NCBI GenBank assembly: GCA_045598325.1
Contig: JAZLLT010000031.1
Coordinates: 1-64,000 of the forward strand
DNA: 64,000 nt
DNA from: RUG14130 sp045598325
GTDB lineage: Bacteria; Bacillota; Clostridia; Christensenellales; Aristaeellaceae
Direction of reading: 5' to 3'
Shown here in pieces: positions 51,826 to 60,689 of this stretch (position 1 is its first letter; the number at the start of each line of letters is the position of its first letter). Under the pieces are notes generated by a model. The model saw only the letters and a program-made list of their open reading frames with translations, was not told where the DNA came from and did not search any database. The position numbers and the translations under genes are program-made.

Positions 51826-52341
51826 ATGAAAAACATTCTGATCGTTGTCGACATGCAGAACGACTTTGTGGACGGTGCTCTTGGAACAAATGAAGCGCGG
51901 GCCATCGTGGATCGTGCGGCAGAAATGATCGCTTCCTTTGACGGCGAGATATTCGTGACTTATGACACCCATTTCGATTCCTATTCGGATACGCTGGAAG
52001 GCAGAAAACTGCCCGTGCCCCACTGCATCAAGGGGACGCAGGGCTGGGAACTGAACCCCGTTATCGCGGGAGCGCTCAAAGGGAAAACCTGCACTTCCAT
52101 CGAAAAATTCACCTTCGGCACCTTTGATATCGCAAAAGCGCTTGCCGGTGATAAGGACATCTCCATCACGCTCATCGGTCTCTGCACGGACATCTGCGTG
52201 ATTTCCAACGCGCTCATCCTGCGGGCGGCGTTCCCTGATGCGCCCATCCAAGTGATCGCTTCCTGCTGCGCGGGCGTGACGCCCGAAACCCACGAAGCGG
52301 CGCTTGCCACCATGAAATGCTGCCAGATTGATGTGATCTGA
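51826..52341 (+). CDS. pncA: Nicotinamidase / isochorismatase-family hydrolase
   Basis: 171 residues. Catalytic Asp in VVDMQNDFVDG, metal region TYDTHFDSY, Lys in EKFTFGTF and nucleophile Cys in CTDICVISNAL. Converts nicotinamide to nicotinate. The neighbouring pncB makes this assignment strong. Confidence 0.92.
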   Translation: MKNILIVVDMQNDFVDGALGTNEARAIVDRAAEMIASFDGEIFVTYDTHFDSYSDTLEGRKLPVPHCIKGTQGWELNPVIAGALKGKTCTSIEKFTFGTFDIAKALAGDKDISITLIGLCTDICVISNALILRAAFPDAPIQVIASCCAGVTPETHEAALATMKCCQIDVI

Positions 52342-52350
52342 GGTGAGAAT

Positions 52351-53553
52351 ATGAAACTGGATCCCATTATCGTTTCCCTGCTGGATACCGACCTGTATAA
52401 GTTCAACATGGATCAGGTCATCTTTCATACCCACACGAACCTGTGCGGCGAATACTATTTCAAGTGCAGGAACGAAGGCATCGTGTTTACCACCGAAATG
52501 CTCAATGAAATCAACGCGCAGATCGACTATCTCTGCTCTCTGCGCTTTACCAATGAGGAACTGGACTACCTCCGTTCCATCCGCTTCATCAAGAACGACT
52601 ATGTGGAATTCCTGCGCCTGTGGCATCCCGTGCGGGAATATGTGACCACGGGTCTTTCCGATGACGGTCAACTGTCCGTCGTCGTCAAAGGACCTCTGTT
52701 TTCCGCCATGCAGTTCGAGATCCATCTGCTGGAGATCATCAACGAAGTCTACTTCCGCATGACTTATGACTATGAGGTGCTGCGGCAGAGTGCCATGGAA
52801 AAACTGGATCAAAAGATCCGTGATTTCAATAGCGGCAAATACACCTTCCGCTTCGCCGAATTCGGCGCCCGCCGCCGCCTTTCCCGCGAATGGGAGGATG
52901 TGGTCATCAAGCGGCTTTCCCGCGAGACCAACGCCTGCGTGGGCACCTCCAATGTGTACTTCGCCAAAAAATACAACCTGACGCCCATCGGCACCTATGC
53001 CCATGAGTTTGTGCAGATGTATCAGGGCATCGATTCCATCCCGCTTGCCTACACCAACCATTACGCCATGCGGGACTGGTACAATGAGTATGACGGCGAC
53101 AACGGCACTGCCCTCACCGACACCGTGACCACGGACCTGTTCCTGCTGGACTTCAACCGCTCCATGGTCAACAACTACACGGGCGTGCGCCACGACAGCG
53201 GCGACCCCTATGAGTGGGGCGAAAAGATGATCGCGCACTACAAAAAGTACGGCGTCGACCCGAAGACCAAAACGCTTCTGTTCAGCGACAGCCTCGACTT
53301 CGACCGCGCGCAGGCGCTGTACGACTACTTCAAGGACAAGGCGAAGGTCTCCTTCGGTATCGGCACCTTCTGCACCAACGATACCTGTGTGGAGCCGCTC
53401 AACATCGTCATCAAACTCCAGTATGTGAACGGCCGCCCCGTGGCGAAACTTTCCGACAACCCCGGAAAGGCCATGTGCCGCGACGAGGAATATCTGGAAT
53501 ATCTGCGCCGCTCCGTGGCGTTCCGTCTTCAGAGAGAACGGAACGGAGAATAA
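52351..53553 (+). CDS. pncB: Nicotinate phosphoribosyltransferase
   Basis: 400 residues of the shorter bacterial PncB type. LLDTDLYKFNMDQVIF at the start, FAEFGARRRLSREW, GTSNVYFAKKYNLTPIGTYAHE with the catalytic-His region, RHDSGDPYEWG and FGIGTFCTND. Makes nicotinate mononucleotide from nicotinate and PRPP; with pncA it completes NAD salvage. Nine bases after pncA. Confidence 0.95.
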   Translation: MKLDPIIVSLLDTDLYKFNMDQVIFHTHTNLCGEYYFKCRNEGIVFTTEMLNEINAQIDYLCSLRFTNEELDYLRSIRFIKNDYVEFLRLWHPVREYVTTGLSDDGQLSVVVKGPLFSAMQFEIHLLEIINEVYFRMTYDYEVLRQSAMEKLDQKIRDFNSGKYTFRFAEFGARRRLSREWEDVVIKRLSRETNACVGTSNVYFAKKYNLTPIGTYAHEFVQMYQGIDSIPLAYTNHYAMRDWYNEYDGDNGTALTDTVTTDLFLLDFNRSMVNNYTGVRHDSGDPYEWGEKMIAHYKKYGVDPKTKTLLFSDSLDFDRAQALYDYFKDKAKVSFGIGTFCTNDTCVEPLNIVIKLQYVNGRPVAKLSDNPGKAMCRDEEYLEYLRRSVAFRLQRERNGE

Positions 53554-53556
53554 GAA

Positions 53557-53593
53557 ACACGGTAGGGCAGGGGCTTGCCCCCGCCGCCACGGT
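53557..53593. repeat. Short GC-rich intergenic hairpin
   Basis: GGGCAGGGGCTTGCCCC near 53566-53582, similar in type to the TAGGGGAGG...CCTCCC palindromes elsewhere. Confidence 0.45.
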
Positions 53594-53629
53594 TTTCTTT
53601 CATCATAGGTACGCAAAAGGAGCACCGAC

Positions 53630-54439
53630 ATGGATATCACGAAATTTATGGCAGACCCCAACGAAAAGCCCCTCGACAACATCCTCGAAAACGGCGGATT
53701 CACCGGCGTTTTCCACACCATCGCCTGCATCGGCGACAGTCTGTCTTCCGGCGAGTGGCAGACCAGGAACGCCGACGGCACCTGGCGGTATTATGACATG
53801 TATTGGTATTCCTGGGGGCAGTACATCGCCCGCATGACGGGTGCTGCCGTGTACAATTTTTCCCGCGGCGGCATGACGGCGGAGAAGTACATGAACGGTT
53901 TTGCCCTCGAAAAGGACTTTTGGAATCCCAAATATGCCGCGCAGGCATATATCGTTGCCATGGGCGTCAACGACATCACTCACATCCTGAATGGGACTAT
54001 TGAGATGGGTTCGCTTGACGATATTGCCGATAACTGGCGGGACTGCAAAAAGACCGCCATCGGCTGCTACGGCGCCATGATTTTGCGCTACAAGGAGATT
54101 TCTCCTGACGCGAAATTCTTCCTCGTGACCCAGCCCCGGGACAGTTCCCCCGAAAACAGAAGTCATCTTCAGGATGTGCAGGCGGAACTGCTTTATAAAA
54201 TCGCGGAGAAACTGGGTTCCTGCTATGTGATCGACCTCAGGAAGTACGGTCCCGTGTACGATGAAGCCTTCCGAAAAATGTTCTATCTCCACGGTCACAT
54301 GTCGCCCATGGGCTATCAACTCACCGCGAAGATGATCGCCTCCTATATCGATTACATCATCCGCAACAACCCGGAGGAATTCCTGCGCATCGGTTTCTTC
54401 GGAACGGACATCGTGGATCATCCGGAAAATGGACAGTAA
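53630..54439 (+). CDS. SGNH/GDSL-family hydrolase
   Basis: 269 residues. Nucleophile in IACIGDSLSSGEW, oxyanion Gly in YNFSRGGMTAE, Asn in AMGVNDIT, and the C-terminal His in HGHMSPMGYQ. No signal peptide. A lipase or carbohydrate-esterase type fold; substrate unknown. AAAGGAG before the ATG; 11-base overlap with the next gene. Confidence 0.85.
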   Translation: MDITKFMADPNEKPLDNILENGGFTGVFHTIACIGDSLSSGEWQTRNADGTWRYYDMYWYSWGQYIARMTGAAVYNFSRGGMTAEKYMNGFALEKDFWNPKYAAQAYIVAMGVNDITHILNGTIEMGSLDDIADNWRDCKKTAIGCYGAMILRYKEISPDAKFFLVTQPRDSSPENRSHLQDVQAELLYKIAEKLGSCYVIDLRKYGPVYDEAFRKMFYLHGHMSPMGYQLTAKMIASYIDYIIRNNPEEFLRIGFFGTDIVDHPENGQ

Positions 54440-55034
54440 GATCTGCGGTTCCGGCGGTCCTCTGCTGATCCTGGCGGGGGAGGAAGGACGGGAAGTTTAC
54501 GAGCGCGCCAGAGAAAAGACGGACTCGCCTTTCACTCTCCTGTCTTTTCAGACAGAGGATTGGATGGGGGACTACTCCCCGTGGCAGGCGGAGGGCTTCG
54601 GCGGAAACGGGAAAAGGACCCTTGAAGAAGTCAAGAATCTCCTGCGCGGATATGAATCCGTCCCGATGGCCATCTGCGGCTATTCCCTCGCCGGTCTGTT
54701 TGCCCTGTGGGCGTTTTACGAAACGGGCCTGTTTGCGGGCGCCGTCTGCTGCTCGGGCTCTCTCTGGTTTGAGGGTTTCCCGGAATATCTGAAATCGCAC
54801 GCCGCGCCCCATAATTCCTTTGTCTATCTGTCGCTGGGCGGCAAGGAAGAAAGAACCGATCATCCCGTCATGCGTACCATCGGTGACAGGACGCGGGAAG
54901 CAAACAAACTGCTTTTATCCGATAAACACATCCTCGATACCACCCTCGTCATGAACAGAGGCGGCCACTTCGGCGACGCCGCCGGAAGGCTCGCGCTTGG
55001 TTGCGGGTGGATGGTGGAGAGACTGAATAAGTGA
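54429..55034 (+). CDS. Alpha/beta-hydrolase esterase-like protein
   Basis: 201 residues, small for the fold. Nucleophile elbow ICGYSLAGLFALWA, then CCSGSLWFEGFPEY as in the Fes/IroE esterase group, and a C-terminal RGGHFGD histidine. Probably a cytoplasmic esterase. Coupled to the SGNH gene, so the two may act on the same esterified compound. Confidence 0.78.
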   Translation: MDSKICGSGGPLLILAGEEGREVYERAREKTDSPFTLLSFQTEDWMGDYSPWQAEGFGGNGKRTLEEVKNLLRGYESVPMAICGYSLAGLFALWAFYETGLFAGAVCCSGSLWFEGFPEYLKSHAAPHNSFVYLSLGGKEERTDHPVMRTIGDRTREANKLLLSDKHILDTTLVMNRGGHFGDAAGRLALGCGWMVERLNK

Positions 55035-55148
55035 TTGTTAAAAGGCAATTTTCCGTTGAAATGGAGAGCGTGCAGCCATATTAAGCCCCCCTTACACAAG
55101 GAAGTCTTATCTGCACTTACAAAATTCACTGTAAAGGACCATACAGCC

Positions 55149-56060
55149 ATGCAGAAATCCCGTTTCCGCCTTCCCGGCGAAATCATCCTGCTCATTGCCG
55201 CCATCGTCTGGGGCACTTCCTTCGTCGCCCAGTCCGTGGGCAGTGAAAATGTGGAAAGTTTCACCTTCAACGGTGTGCGCTGCCTGATCGGCGCGCTGGT
55301 GCTGTTTCTGACGGTCAAAGTCATCGGCTACAAGCCTTCCAAAGAGGAGCAGAAAAAACTGTGGCTGGGCGGCGCGGTCTGCGGCGTTCTGCTGTTTTTC
55401 GCGGTCAATCTGCAGCAGCTTGCCATCTCCTATGTGGACGCCGCGGGCAACAAGGCGCTGGTCGGCAAGGTCGGCTTCCTGACCGCCCTCTACATCCTGT
55501 TCGTGCCCATCATCGGCATCTTCTTCCGCAAAAAGACGGGCTTCATAGTGTGGATCTCCGTGGTGATCGCGGTCATCGGTGCCTACCTCCTGACCGGAGG
55601 CGAAGCGGGCGCGGGAAAAATGAACCTCTCCGATCTTTATGCCATCCTCTGCGCGGTGATGTTCGCCCTGCAGATCATCGCGGTCGACAAATACGCTCCC
55701 GATGTGGACTGCATCCGCCTTTCCATGGTGCAGTTCATCGTCTGCGGCGTGCTGTCCATGATCACGGCGTTCCTCTTTGAAGAGCCCAATCTTCCGTCTC
55801 TCATGGACGCGAAATGGTCCATCCTTTACAGCGGCATCATGTCCAGCGGCATCGCCTACACCCTGCAGATGCTGGGTCAGAAAAACTGCCGCCGTCCGCA
55901 GGTCGCTTCTCTCATCATGAGCCTCGAAAGCGTCATCTGCACGCTCTCCGGCTTCGTGTTCCTCCATCAGACGCTTTCTGCGCGGGAACTCATCGGCTGC
56001 GCGCTCATGTTCACCGCCGTCGTGCTCACGCAGGTGAAAACGGGGGAAGCAAATGGATAA
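55149..56060 (+). CDS. EamA/DMT-family transporter
   Basis: 303 residues, ten predicted membrane helices in two EamA repeats (IILLIAAIVWGTSFVAQSVG; LSDLYAILCAVMFALQIIAVDKY). Exports or imports small metabolites; substrate not predictable. ATG at 55149 is weakly served by AAAGGA; longer in-frame starts run into a repeat-like segment (55078-55103). Confidence 0.88.
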   Translation: MQKSRFRLPGEIILLIAAIVWGTSFVAQSVGSENVESFTFNGVRCLIGALVLFLTVKVIGYKPSKEEQKKLWLGGAVCGVLLFFAVNLQQLAISYVDAAGNKALVGKVGFLTALYILFVPIIGIFFRKKTGFIVWISVVIAVIGAYLLTGGEAGAGKMNLSDLYAILCAVMFALQIIAVDKYAPDVDCIRLSMVQFIVCGVLSMITAFLFEEPNLPSLMDAKWSILYSGIMSSGIAYTLQMLGQKNCRRPQVASLIMSLESVICTLSGFVFLHQTLSARELIGCALMFTAVVLTQVKTGEANG

Positions 56061-57363
56061 CCGTCTTCGTTTTACCCTTCCCGTGATCATTGAAAACATG
56101 GTCACGGTGGCGACGACCATCATCTACTCCTCCATCACGGGAGCGGTGAGCAAGTCGTCCCTCGCGGCAGTAGGCGTGGGCAATCAAGCCATGAGCCTCA
56201 TCTCCGCGGTCTTTGCCATCGTCACCTCCGGCTGCGCGGTCATCACCGCCACGGATGTGGGCCGCAGGGATCCGGAAAGCGCCTCCCGCACCGTGGAGCA
56301 CACCATTTCCGTGTCGCTTCTTTCTTCTCTTGTCATTTCGGTTCTTCTGCTCCTTTCGTCCTCTTTCACCATGAAACTGCTGATGCCCGGCGCGGAAGCA
56401 GCGTTCCTCGCCGAAGGCACTCTGTATTACAGGACGCTCCTGTTCGGCGTGCCGCCCATGGTGGTCTATATCGCGGGCAACGCGGTGCTCCGCGCCAAAG
56501 GCGATTCCCGCGATGCTCTCATCGCCACCATCGTGAGCAACGCGGTGCAACTCCTTCTGGTCTATGTGCTTGTGAGCCGCGGAGGGCTCGGGGTGAAAGG
56601 CGTTGCCCTCGCCACCGTCGCCTGCCGCTGCTGTGCCGCGCTGACTTCCCTTACTGCCGTGCTTCGCAGCCGGGAAGGCTTCTTTGTGCGGGTGAAACGC
56701 ATTTTCCGCTTTGATAGAGAGGTGCTCCGCCGCATCCTGCGCGTGGGCGCGCCGCTCAGCCTTTCCTCCATCGCCGTCCATATCGGCTACACCGCCATCA
56801 ATTCCCTGCTGGTGAACCTCGGCACCCTTGAGGCGGGCGTCGCCAATGTGCTCAACGCCATCCAGCAGTTCACCTGCATCTGTCAGGTCATCGCCAGTTA
56901 TTCCGCCACCACCATTGTGGGTCAGGCGTGCGGCGCGGGGGACAGGAAAGGCGCGCGCAGGAGCACGATGCGCATATTGTGGATCTCTCTGGGAGTCACG
57001 ACCCTTCTGTGCCTTGCTGCCGTCAGTTTCCCGCGTTTCAGCGTGGGACTGTTCTCCGTTGATCCCGAAACCATTGCCGCGGCGTCCGCCTTCCTGTGGG
57101 TCGTCATCCCGTACAGCGTGCTGGGTCAGGCGATCAATGTGCTGGAGCCCGCAGTGCAGGCGAGCGGCGACACGAAATACGCCATGGTGTCCACCATCAT
57201 CGGCGTATGGGTGATACGCCTTCCGCTGTCGCTCTTGTTCTGCCTGAAACTGGGCTGGGGCGTGAAAGGCGTTTATGCCGCAAACATCGCGTCCTTTGTA
57301 CTGAGAACCACCCTGCTTTACATCAGGACCGTGGGTCCGAAATTCGCCGCGAAGAGAGTATAA
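56053..57363 (+). CDS. MATE-family efflux transporter
   Basis: 436 residues, twelve predicted membrane helices in two halves. Typical segments are FTLPVIIENMVTV, VLRAKGDSRDALIATI, QVIASYSATTIVGQACGAGD and GVWVIRLPLSLLF. Cation-coupled efflux of drugs or metabolites. Overlaps the EamA gene by 8 bases, so the two transporters are coexpressed. Confidence 0.92.
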   Translation: MDNRLRFTLPVIIENMVTVATTIIYSSITGAVSKSSLAAVGVGNQAMSLISAVFAIVTSGCAVITATDVGRRDPESASRTVEHTISVSLLSSLVISVLLLLSSSFTMKLLMPGAEAAFLAEGTLYYRTLLFGVPPMVVYIAGNAVLRAKGDSRDALIATIVSNAVQLLLVYVLVSRGGLGVKGVALATVACRCCAALTSLTAVLRSREGFFVRVKRIFRFDREVLRRILRVGAPLSLSSIAVHIGYTAINSLLVNLGTLEAGVANVLNAIQQFTCICQVIASYSATTIVGQACGAGDRKGARRSTMRILWISLGVTTLLCLAAVSFPRFSVGLFSVDPETIAAASAFLWVVIPYSVLGQAINVLEPAVQASGDTKYAMVSTIIGVWVIRLPLSLLFCLKLGWGVKGVYAANIASFVLRTTLLYIRTVGPKFAAKRV

Positions 57364-57428
57364 CGGGAACGGCGGGCGGAAAAATCCGTCCGCGTTTCCC
57401 GATCACGATTGTTTAGGAGGTAACCATC

Positions 57429-58466
57429 ATGTCCGCCATCACCGAATACACTTCTTACTCCGCGCAGAAGGCGCTGGAACTGCTCGCCATCGACAGCCCC
57501 TCCGGCTTCACCGCGAAGGCTTCCGCATGGGTGAAAAAGGAATTCGAAGCTCTGGGCTGCGAAGCCGTCATCACCAACAAAGGCGCCGTGCTCATCACCG
57601 TGGGCGGCGAAGGGGACGGTCTCATCCTCGCGTCCCACACCGACACGCTGGGCGCCATGGTTGCGGAAGTGAAGATGAGCGGACGCCTGCGCATCGTGAA
57701 TGTGGGCGGACTCAAAGCCTGCAACACCGAGACCGAGACCGTGCGCGTCTACACCCGCGACGGCAGGATCTATGACGGCACCATCCAACTCAAAAACGCC
57801 TCCGCCCATGTGAACAACGCCCTGGGCTCCACCGAGCGCACCTGGGACAGCGTGGAAGTGGTGCTGGACGAGGATGTGAAGTGCGCCGCGGACACCTATG
57901 CTCTGGGCATCGACAACGGCGATTTCGTCTGCGTGGAGCCCCGCTCCGTCATTACGAAGAGCGGCTACATCAAGAGCCGTTACCTCGACGACAAACTGTC
58001 CGTGGGCATTTTGCTGGGTCTCGTCAAGTACATTCGGGACAACAACATCGCCCTCAAGCGCAAACTTTACATGCTGGTCACCGTCTACGAGGAAGTGGGA
58101 CACGGCGGAGCCGCCAACATCCCCGCGGACGCCACCGAGATGATCTCCGTGGACATGGGCTGCGTGGGCGACGGTCTCAAGTGCACCGAAAAGATGGTTT
58201 CCATCTGCGCCAAGGACAGCGTGGGTCCTTACGATTATTCCGTCACCGACCGCCTCGTAAAGGCCGCCCAAAAGGAAGGTGCCGCCTACGCCATCGACAT
58301 CTATCCCTCCTATTCCAGCGATGTGGATGTGAGCCTCAAGGCCGGCAACGACCTGCGCCACGGCTGCGTGGGCGCGGGCGTATATGCCAGCCACGGCTAC
58401 GAAAGAAGCCATCTGGAAGGCGTGGAGAACACGCTCAAGGTGCTCAAGGGGTACATGGAGATTTGA
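57429..58466 (+). CDS. M42-family aminopeptidase (glutamyl aminopeptidase/endoglucanase-like)
   Basis: 345 residues. Dinuclear metal ligands: ASHTDTLG, YLDDKLSVG, VTVYEEVGHGG (catalytic Glu pair), VDMGCVGD, and ASHGYERSH. These dodecameric cytoplasmic peptidases trim peptides; older annotations call them endoglucanases. AGGAGG before the ATG; convergent with the restriction-modification genes. Confidence 0.93.
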   Translation: MSAITEYTSYSAQKALELLAIDSPSGFTAKASAWVKKEFEALGCEAVITNKGAVLITVGGEGDGLILASHTDTLGAMVAEVKMSGRLRIVNVGGLKACNTETETVRVYTRDGRIYDGTIQLKNASAHVNNALGSTERTWDSVEVVLDEDVKCAADTYALGIDNGDFVCVEPRSVITKSGYIKSRYLDDKLSVGILLGLVKYIRDNNIALKRKLYMLVTVYEEVGHGGAANIPADATEMISVDMGCVGDGLKCTEKMVSICAKDSVGPYDYSVTDRLVKAAQKEGAAYAIDIYPSYSSDVDVSLKAGNDLRHGCVGAGVYASHGYERSHLEGVENTLKVLKGYMEI

Positions 58467-58474
58467 TATTAATG

Positions 58475-58504
58475 AAAACACGGCAGGAAATCCTGTCGTG
58501 TTTT
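58475..58504. terminator. Bidirectional terminator at the left border of the restriction-modification island
   Basis: AAAACACGGCAGGA pairs perfectly with TCCTGTCGTGTTTT (58491-58504). Base composition changes sharply to AT-rich just after it. Confidence 0.85.
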
Positions 58505-58520
58505 CAAAATAATGATGTAT

Positions 58521-59426
58521 CTATTGGTCTAAATCGTCAAAGGAAATCTGAATGTTTTCCATCAATAAATCATTTTGATTACCAGTTATTAAGTAGTTTG
58601 TTAGTAACGCTTCAATAATCGGATTTCTGTTTTCTTCTTTTGCTCCAACATGGTAAAAATGTTCTAGAGTAACTATGTTACATTCTGGCCATACTTTTTT
58701 GATGTATTGGTTTTCTCTATAATCATTATGGTGCCATGTAGAAACCATGAATTTTGCTTGTGAATGAGCTAAGTCATCATGTAGGACTGTTTCCAATCTT
58801 TCATCCCAACTATCAAAATAGTCTACATGCCGCCCTATATATGGAGGATCACAGTACACAAAGTCATTACTTGTTGCTAAGGCAATTGTTTTTTCAAATG
58901 ATTGACAAATGAAAGACCAATCATGAGAATTTAGTAGACTTTCAACATGAGCAACTTGATTGACTATTTTTGTTATGTATGCATGTGAAAACCGCTTTGG
59001 TTTGTGTCCATAAGGAACATTGAATTTATTATCCTTATTAAATCGAATCATGCCATTAAAGCATGAGCGATTAAGAAAAAGAAAATCTAATGGTTCGTGT
59101 GTTTTGTTAAATCGTTCACGGACATAATTATAATATGCGCTATCACCTTCCTCAAGTTGTTTCCCTTCATGTTCAAGGTATGTACGCACAGAGTGATGCG
59201 TTATATTCTTTTTCTTAATTTGGTTATAAAACTCAATAGTATGCGGGTTAGTGTCTGCAAAAATTGCATGATGGGGTTCGATATTGAATCCAACCACACC
59301 AGAACCCATAAATGGTTCTATCCAAACTGAATCCTTTTTCATTACAACATTTTTTTTGATTAAAGGAACAATTTTGGTTTTGATTCCTTGTATTTTGATA
59401 GGCGGAACAAATACTTTTTCTTGCAT
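58521..59426 (-). CDS. DNA adenine-N6 methyltransferase, M.EcoRV-like
   Basis: 301 residues. Alpha-type (Dam-like) N6-adenine methyltransferase: AdoMet motif WIEPFMGSGVVGFN near 35-48, FLNRSCFNGMIRFN, catalytic FVYCDPPYIGRHVDYF near 200, STWHHNDYREN, HFYHVGA. From memory these segments agree closely with M.EcoRV, which methylates GATATC. The start overlaps the endonuclease stop by one base (TAATG). Far more AT-rich than the host genes, so probably acquired. Confidence 0.92.
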   Translation of the reverse strand: MQEKVFVPPIKIQGIKTKIVPLIKKNVVMKKDSVWIEPFMGSGVVGFNIEPHHAIFADTNPHTIEFYNQIKKKNITHHSVRTYLEHEGKQLEEGDSAYYNYVRERFNKTHEPLDFLFLNRSCFNGMIRFNKDNKFNVPYGHKPKRFSHAYITKIVNQVAHVESLLNSHDWSFICQSFEKTIALATSNDFVYCDPPYIGRHVDYFDSWDERLETVLHDDLAHSQAKFMVSTWHHNDYRENQYIKKVWPECNIVTLEHFYHVGAKEENRNPIIEALLTNYLITGNQNDLLMENIQISFDDLDQ

Positions 59427-60262
59427 TACATTTTCCTCTTCGGTGCTTTGTGGTTATTTAAGGTTTGGGGTAAACCTCGATATTGTAGATATTCATCAAA
59501 GGAAGACAGCTTTTTTCTTCTTCCACCGGACATTATTTCTATTTTTCCAAAATTCGCCCAATAATCATCGAATAAATCCTCTCCTGCATTTGCAAAAACT
59601 CCATTTCCACTTATGATGTCGCTTATTTTTTGGATGCTTCCTATATTTGCTGTATTGCCGCTACCACCTTTATCGCTTGCTATTTTCCATTTTTCTTCAG
59701 CAAAAAAGAGAAAATGATTAATTACCGCAGGAATGTTACATAGTTCATCTAAAGAATAAATGTGGGTTTCTTCGTTTTTATCCAGTTCTGTCCGTGAGTA
59801 AATTATCCCAAGACAAAGGTGGCCGCTATATTCATCATAGGGATATTGTATATTTTTCGTGCTACTGCGCTCAATGAAATATTCACCATGAGAACCTAAT
59901 GTAAAGCCATTGCAGAATCCGGGATATTCTTCATCCCTGTATGTTGTTTTTAAGTCAACTGCAAACTTAATTTGTGGATTATCGTTCTTGATAAAGGTAA
60001 GGTCAGGATACCAATTTTGATATGTTGCAAGTTCTATCGTATATCCTATGCGATTGGCGAATGATAGAAAATGAGGGAATAAATGCAATTCTAATATCTT
60101 CGATACTATTTTTGTGTCAGCTGAAACAGTATAAACATTTTTGAATATATCGATGAAGCCACGAATCGTCCATTCGTCATTTTGAGCTATCTGTTCTGCT
60201 AATGTATTTGCAAAGTCTTTTAGTTGTCTGATGAATTCTGCTTTTTCTTTTTCGTTTTTCAT
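59426..60262 (-). CDS. Type II restriction endonuclease, EcoRV-like
   Basis: 278 residues from the ATG at 60262, which has GAGG 9 bases upstream; ATG 60277 and TTG 60283 lack sites. The active site matches EcoRV in identity and spacing: Glu58, Asp87 (YPDLTF), Asp103 and Lys105 (AVDLKTT), the same 29-16-2 spacing as EcoRV E45-D74-D90-K92. The recognition loop GGSGNTANIGSI parallels EcoRV's. About 30 residues longer than EcoRV at the N-terminus. Blunt cleavage of GATATC is expected but unproven. Cotranscribed with the methyltransferase. Confidence 0.93.
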   Translation of the reverse strand: MKNEKEKAEFIRQLKDFANTLAEQIAQNDEWTIRGFIDIFKNVYTVSADTKIVSKILELHLFPHFLSFANRIGYTIELATYQNWYPDLTFIKNDNPQIKFAVDLKTTYRDEEYPGFCNGFTLGSHGEYFIERSSTKNIQYPYDEYSGHLCLGIIYSRTELDKNEETHIYSLDELCNIPAVINHFLFFAEEKWKIASDKGGSGNTANIGSIQKISDIISGNGVFANAGEDLFDDYWANFGKIEIMSGGRRKKLSSFDEYLQYRGLPQTLNNHKAPKRKM

Positions 60263-60327
60263 TTTTCTGAACCTCATACTCAAAAGTACTTTATTACCGA
60301 TGAGCGTGAAACAAACCTCAAAAAGTT

Positions 60328-60345
60328 GATATCCAAATGAATATC
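60328..60345. promoter_or_regulatory. Operator 1 of the restriction-modification system
   Basis: GATATCCAAATGAATATC: arms GATATCC/GAATATC, one mismatch from perfect symmetry. It covers the predicted transcription start of the endonuclease operon and includes a GATATC site (60328-60333). Confidence 0.7.
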
Positions 60346-60353
60346 ATATCACC

Positions 60354-60382
60354 ATCATACTATCATTTTGTGGTATTGTCAA
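60354..60382 (-). promoter_or_regulatory. Promoter of the endonuclease-methyltransferase operon
   Basis: Reading leftward: TTGACA (60377-60382), exactly 17 bases, TATGAT (60354-60359). A near-consensus promoter flanked on both sides by the operators. Confidence 0.8.
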
Positions 60383-60400
60383 GATATTCAAACGAATATC
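60383..60400. promoter_or_regulatory. Operator 2 of the restriction-modification system
   Basis: GATATTCAAACGAATATC, a perfect 7-bp inverted repeat (GATATTC/GAATATC) with a 4-base spacer. It abuts the -35 box of the leftward promoter and ends 13 bases before the controller ATG. A further GATATC lies at 60404-60409. Confidence 0.75.
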
Positions 60401-60412
60401 GAGGATATCAGT

Positions 60413-60631
60413 ATGGCATACTACAAGCGGATTCGGGAATTGCGTGAAGACCACGATTTGACACAGCGGAAACTGGCTGCAATGTTGGAAATTACCCAGC
60501 CGCAGTATTTTCTGTATGAACAGTGTTACCGCGATATTCCAACCGATTTGCTTATGAAGCTTGCCGACATTTACAATACATCCACCGACTATATCCTCGG
60601 ACGCACCGATAATCCGAAAAGATACGAATAA
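60413..60631 (+). CDS. XRE-family HTH controller protein (C-protein-like)
   Basis: 72 residues, almost only a Cro/CI-type helix-turn-helix (IRELREDHDLTQRKLAAMLEITQPQYFLYEQ). Size matches the controller proteins of type II systems. Starts at ATG 60413 with GAGG 9 bases upstream; longer starts overlap the operators. Divergent from the endonuclease operon, with the palindromic operators between them, so it most likely regulates both directions. It is less AT-rich than the R and M genes. Confidence 0.85.
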   Translation: MAYYKRIRELREDHDLTQRKLAAMLEITQPQYFLYEQCYRDIPTDLLMKLADIYNTSTDYILGRTDNPKRYE

Positions 60632-60689
60632 CAGCCGCTTTCCGGGCGGCTGTTGTTTTGTTTGGAAAGGCGGAAATGTATGGTTACTT

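Noticed and set aside
58521..60283. Avoidance of GATATC by the host as evidence for the restriction system
   Set aside because: GATATC occurs in several places in the window (for example within the repeats and clpX), so no depletion can be claimed from this sequence.
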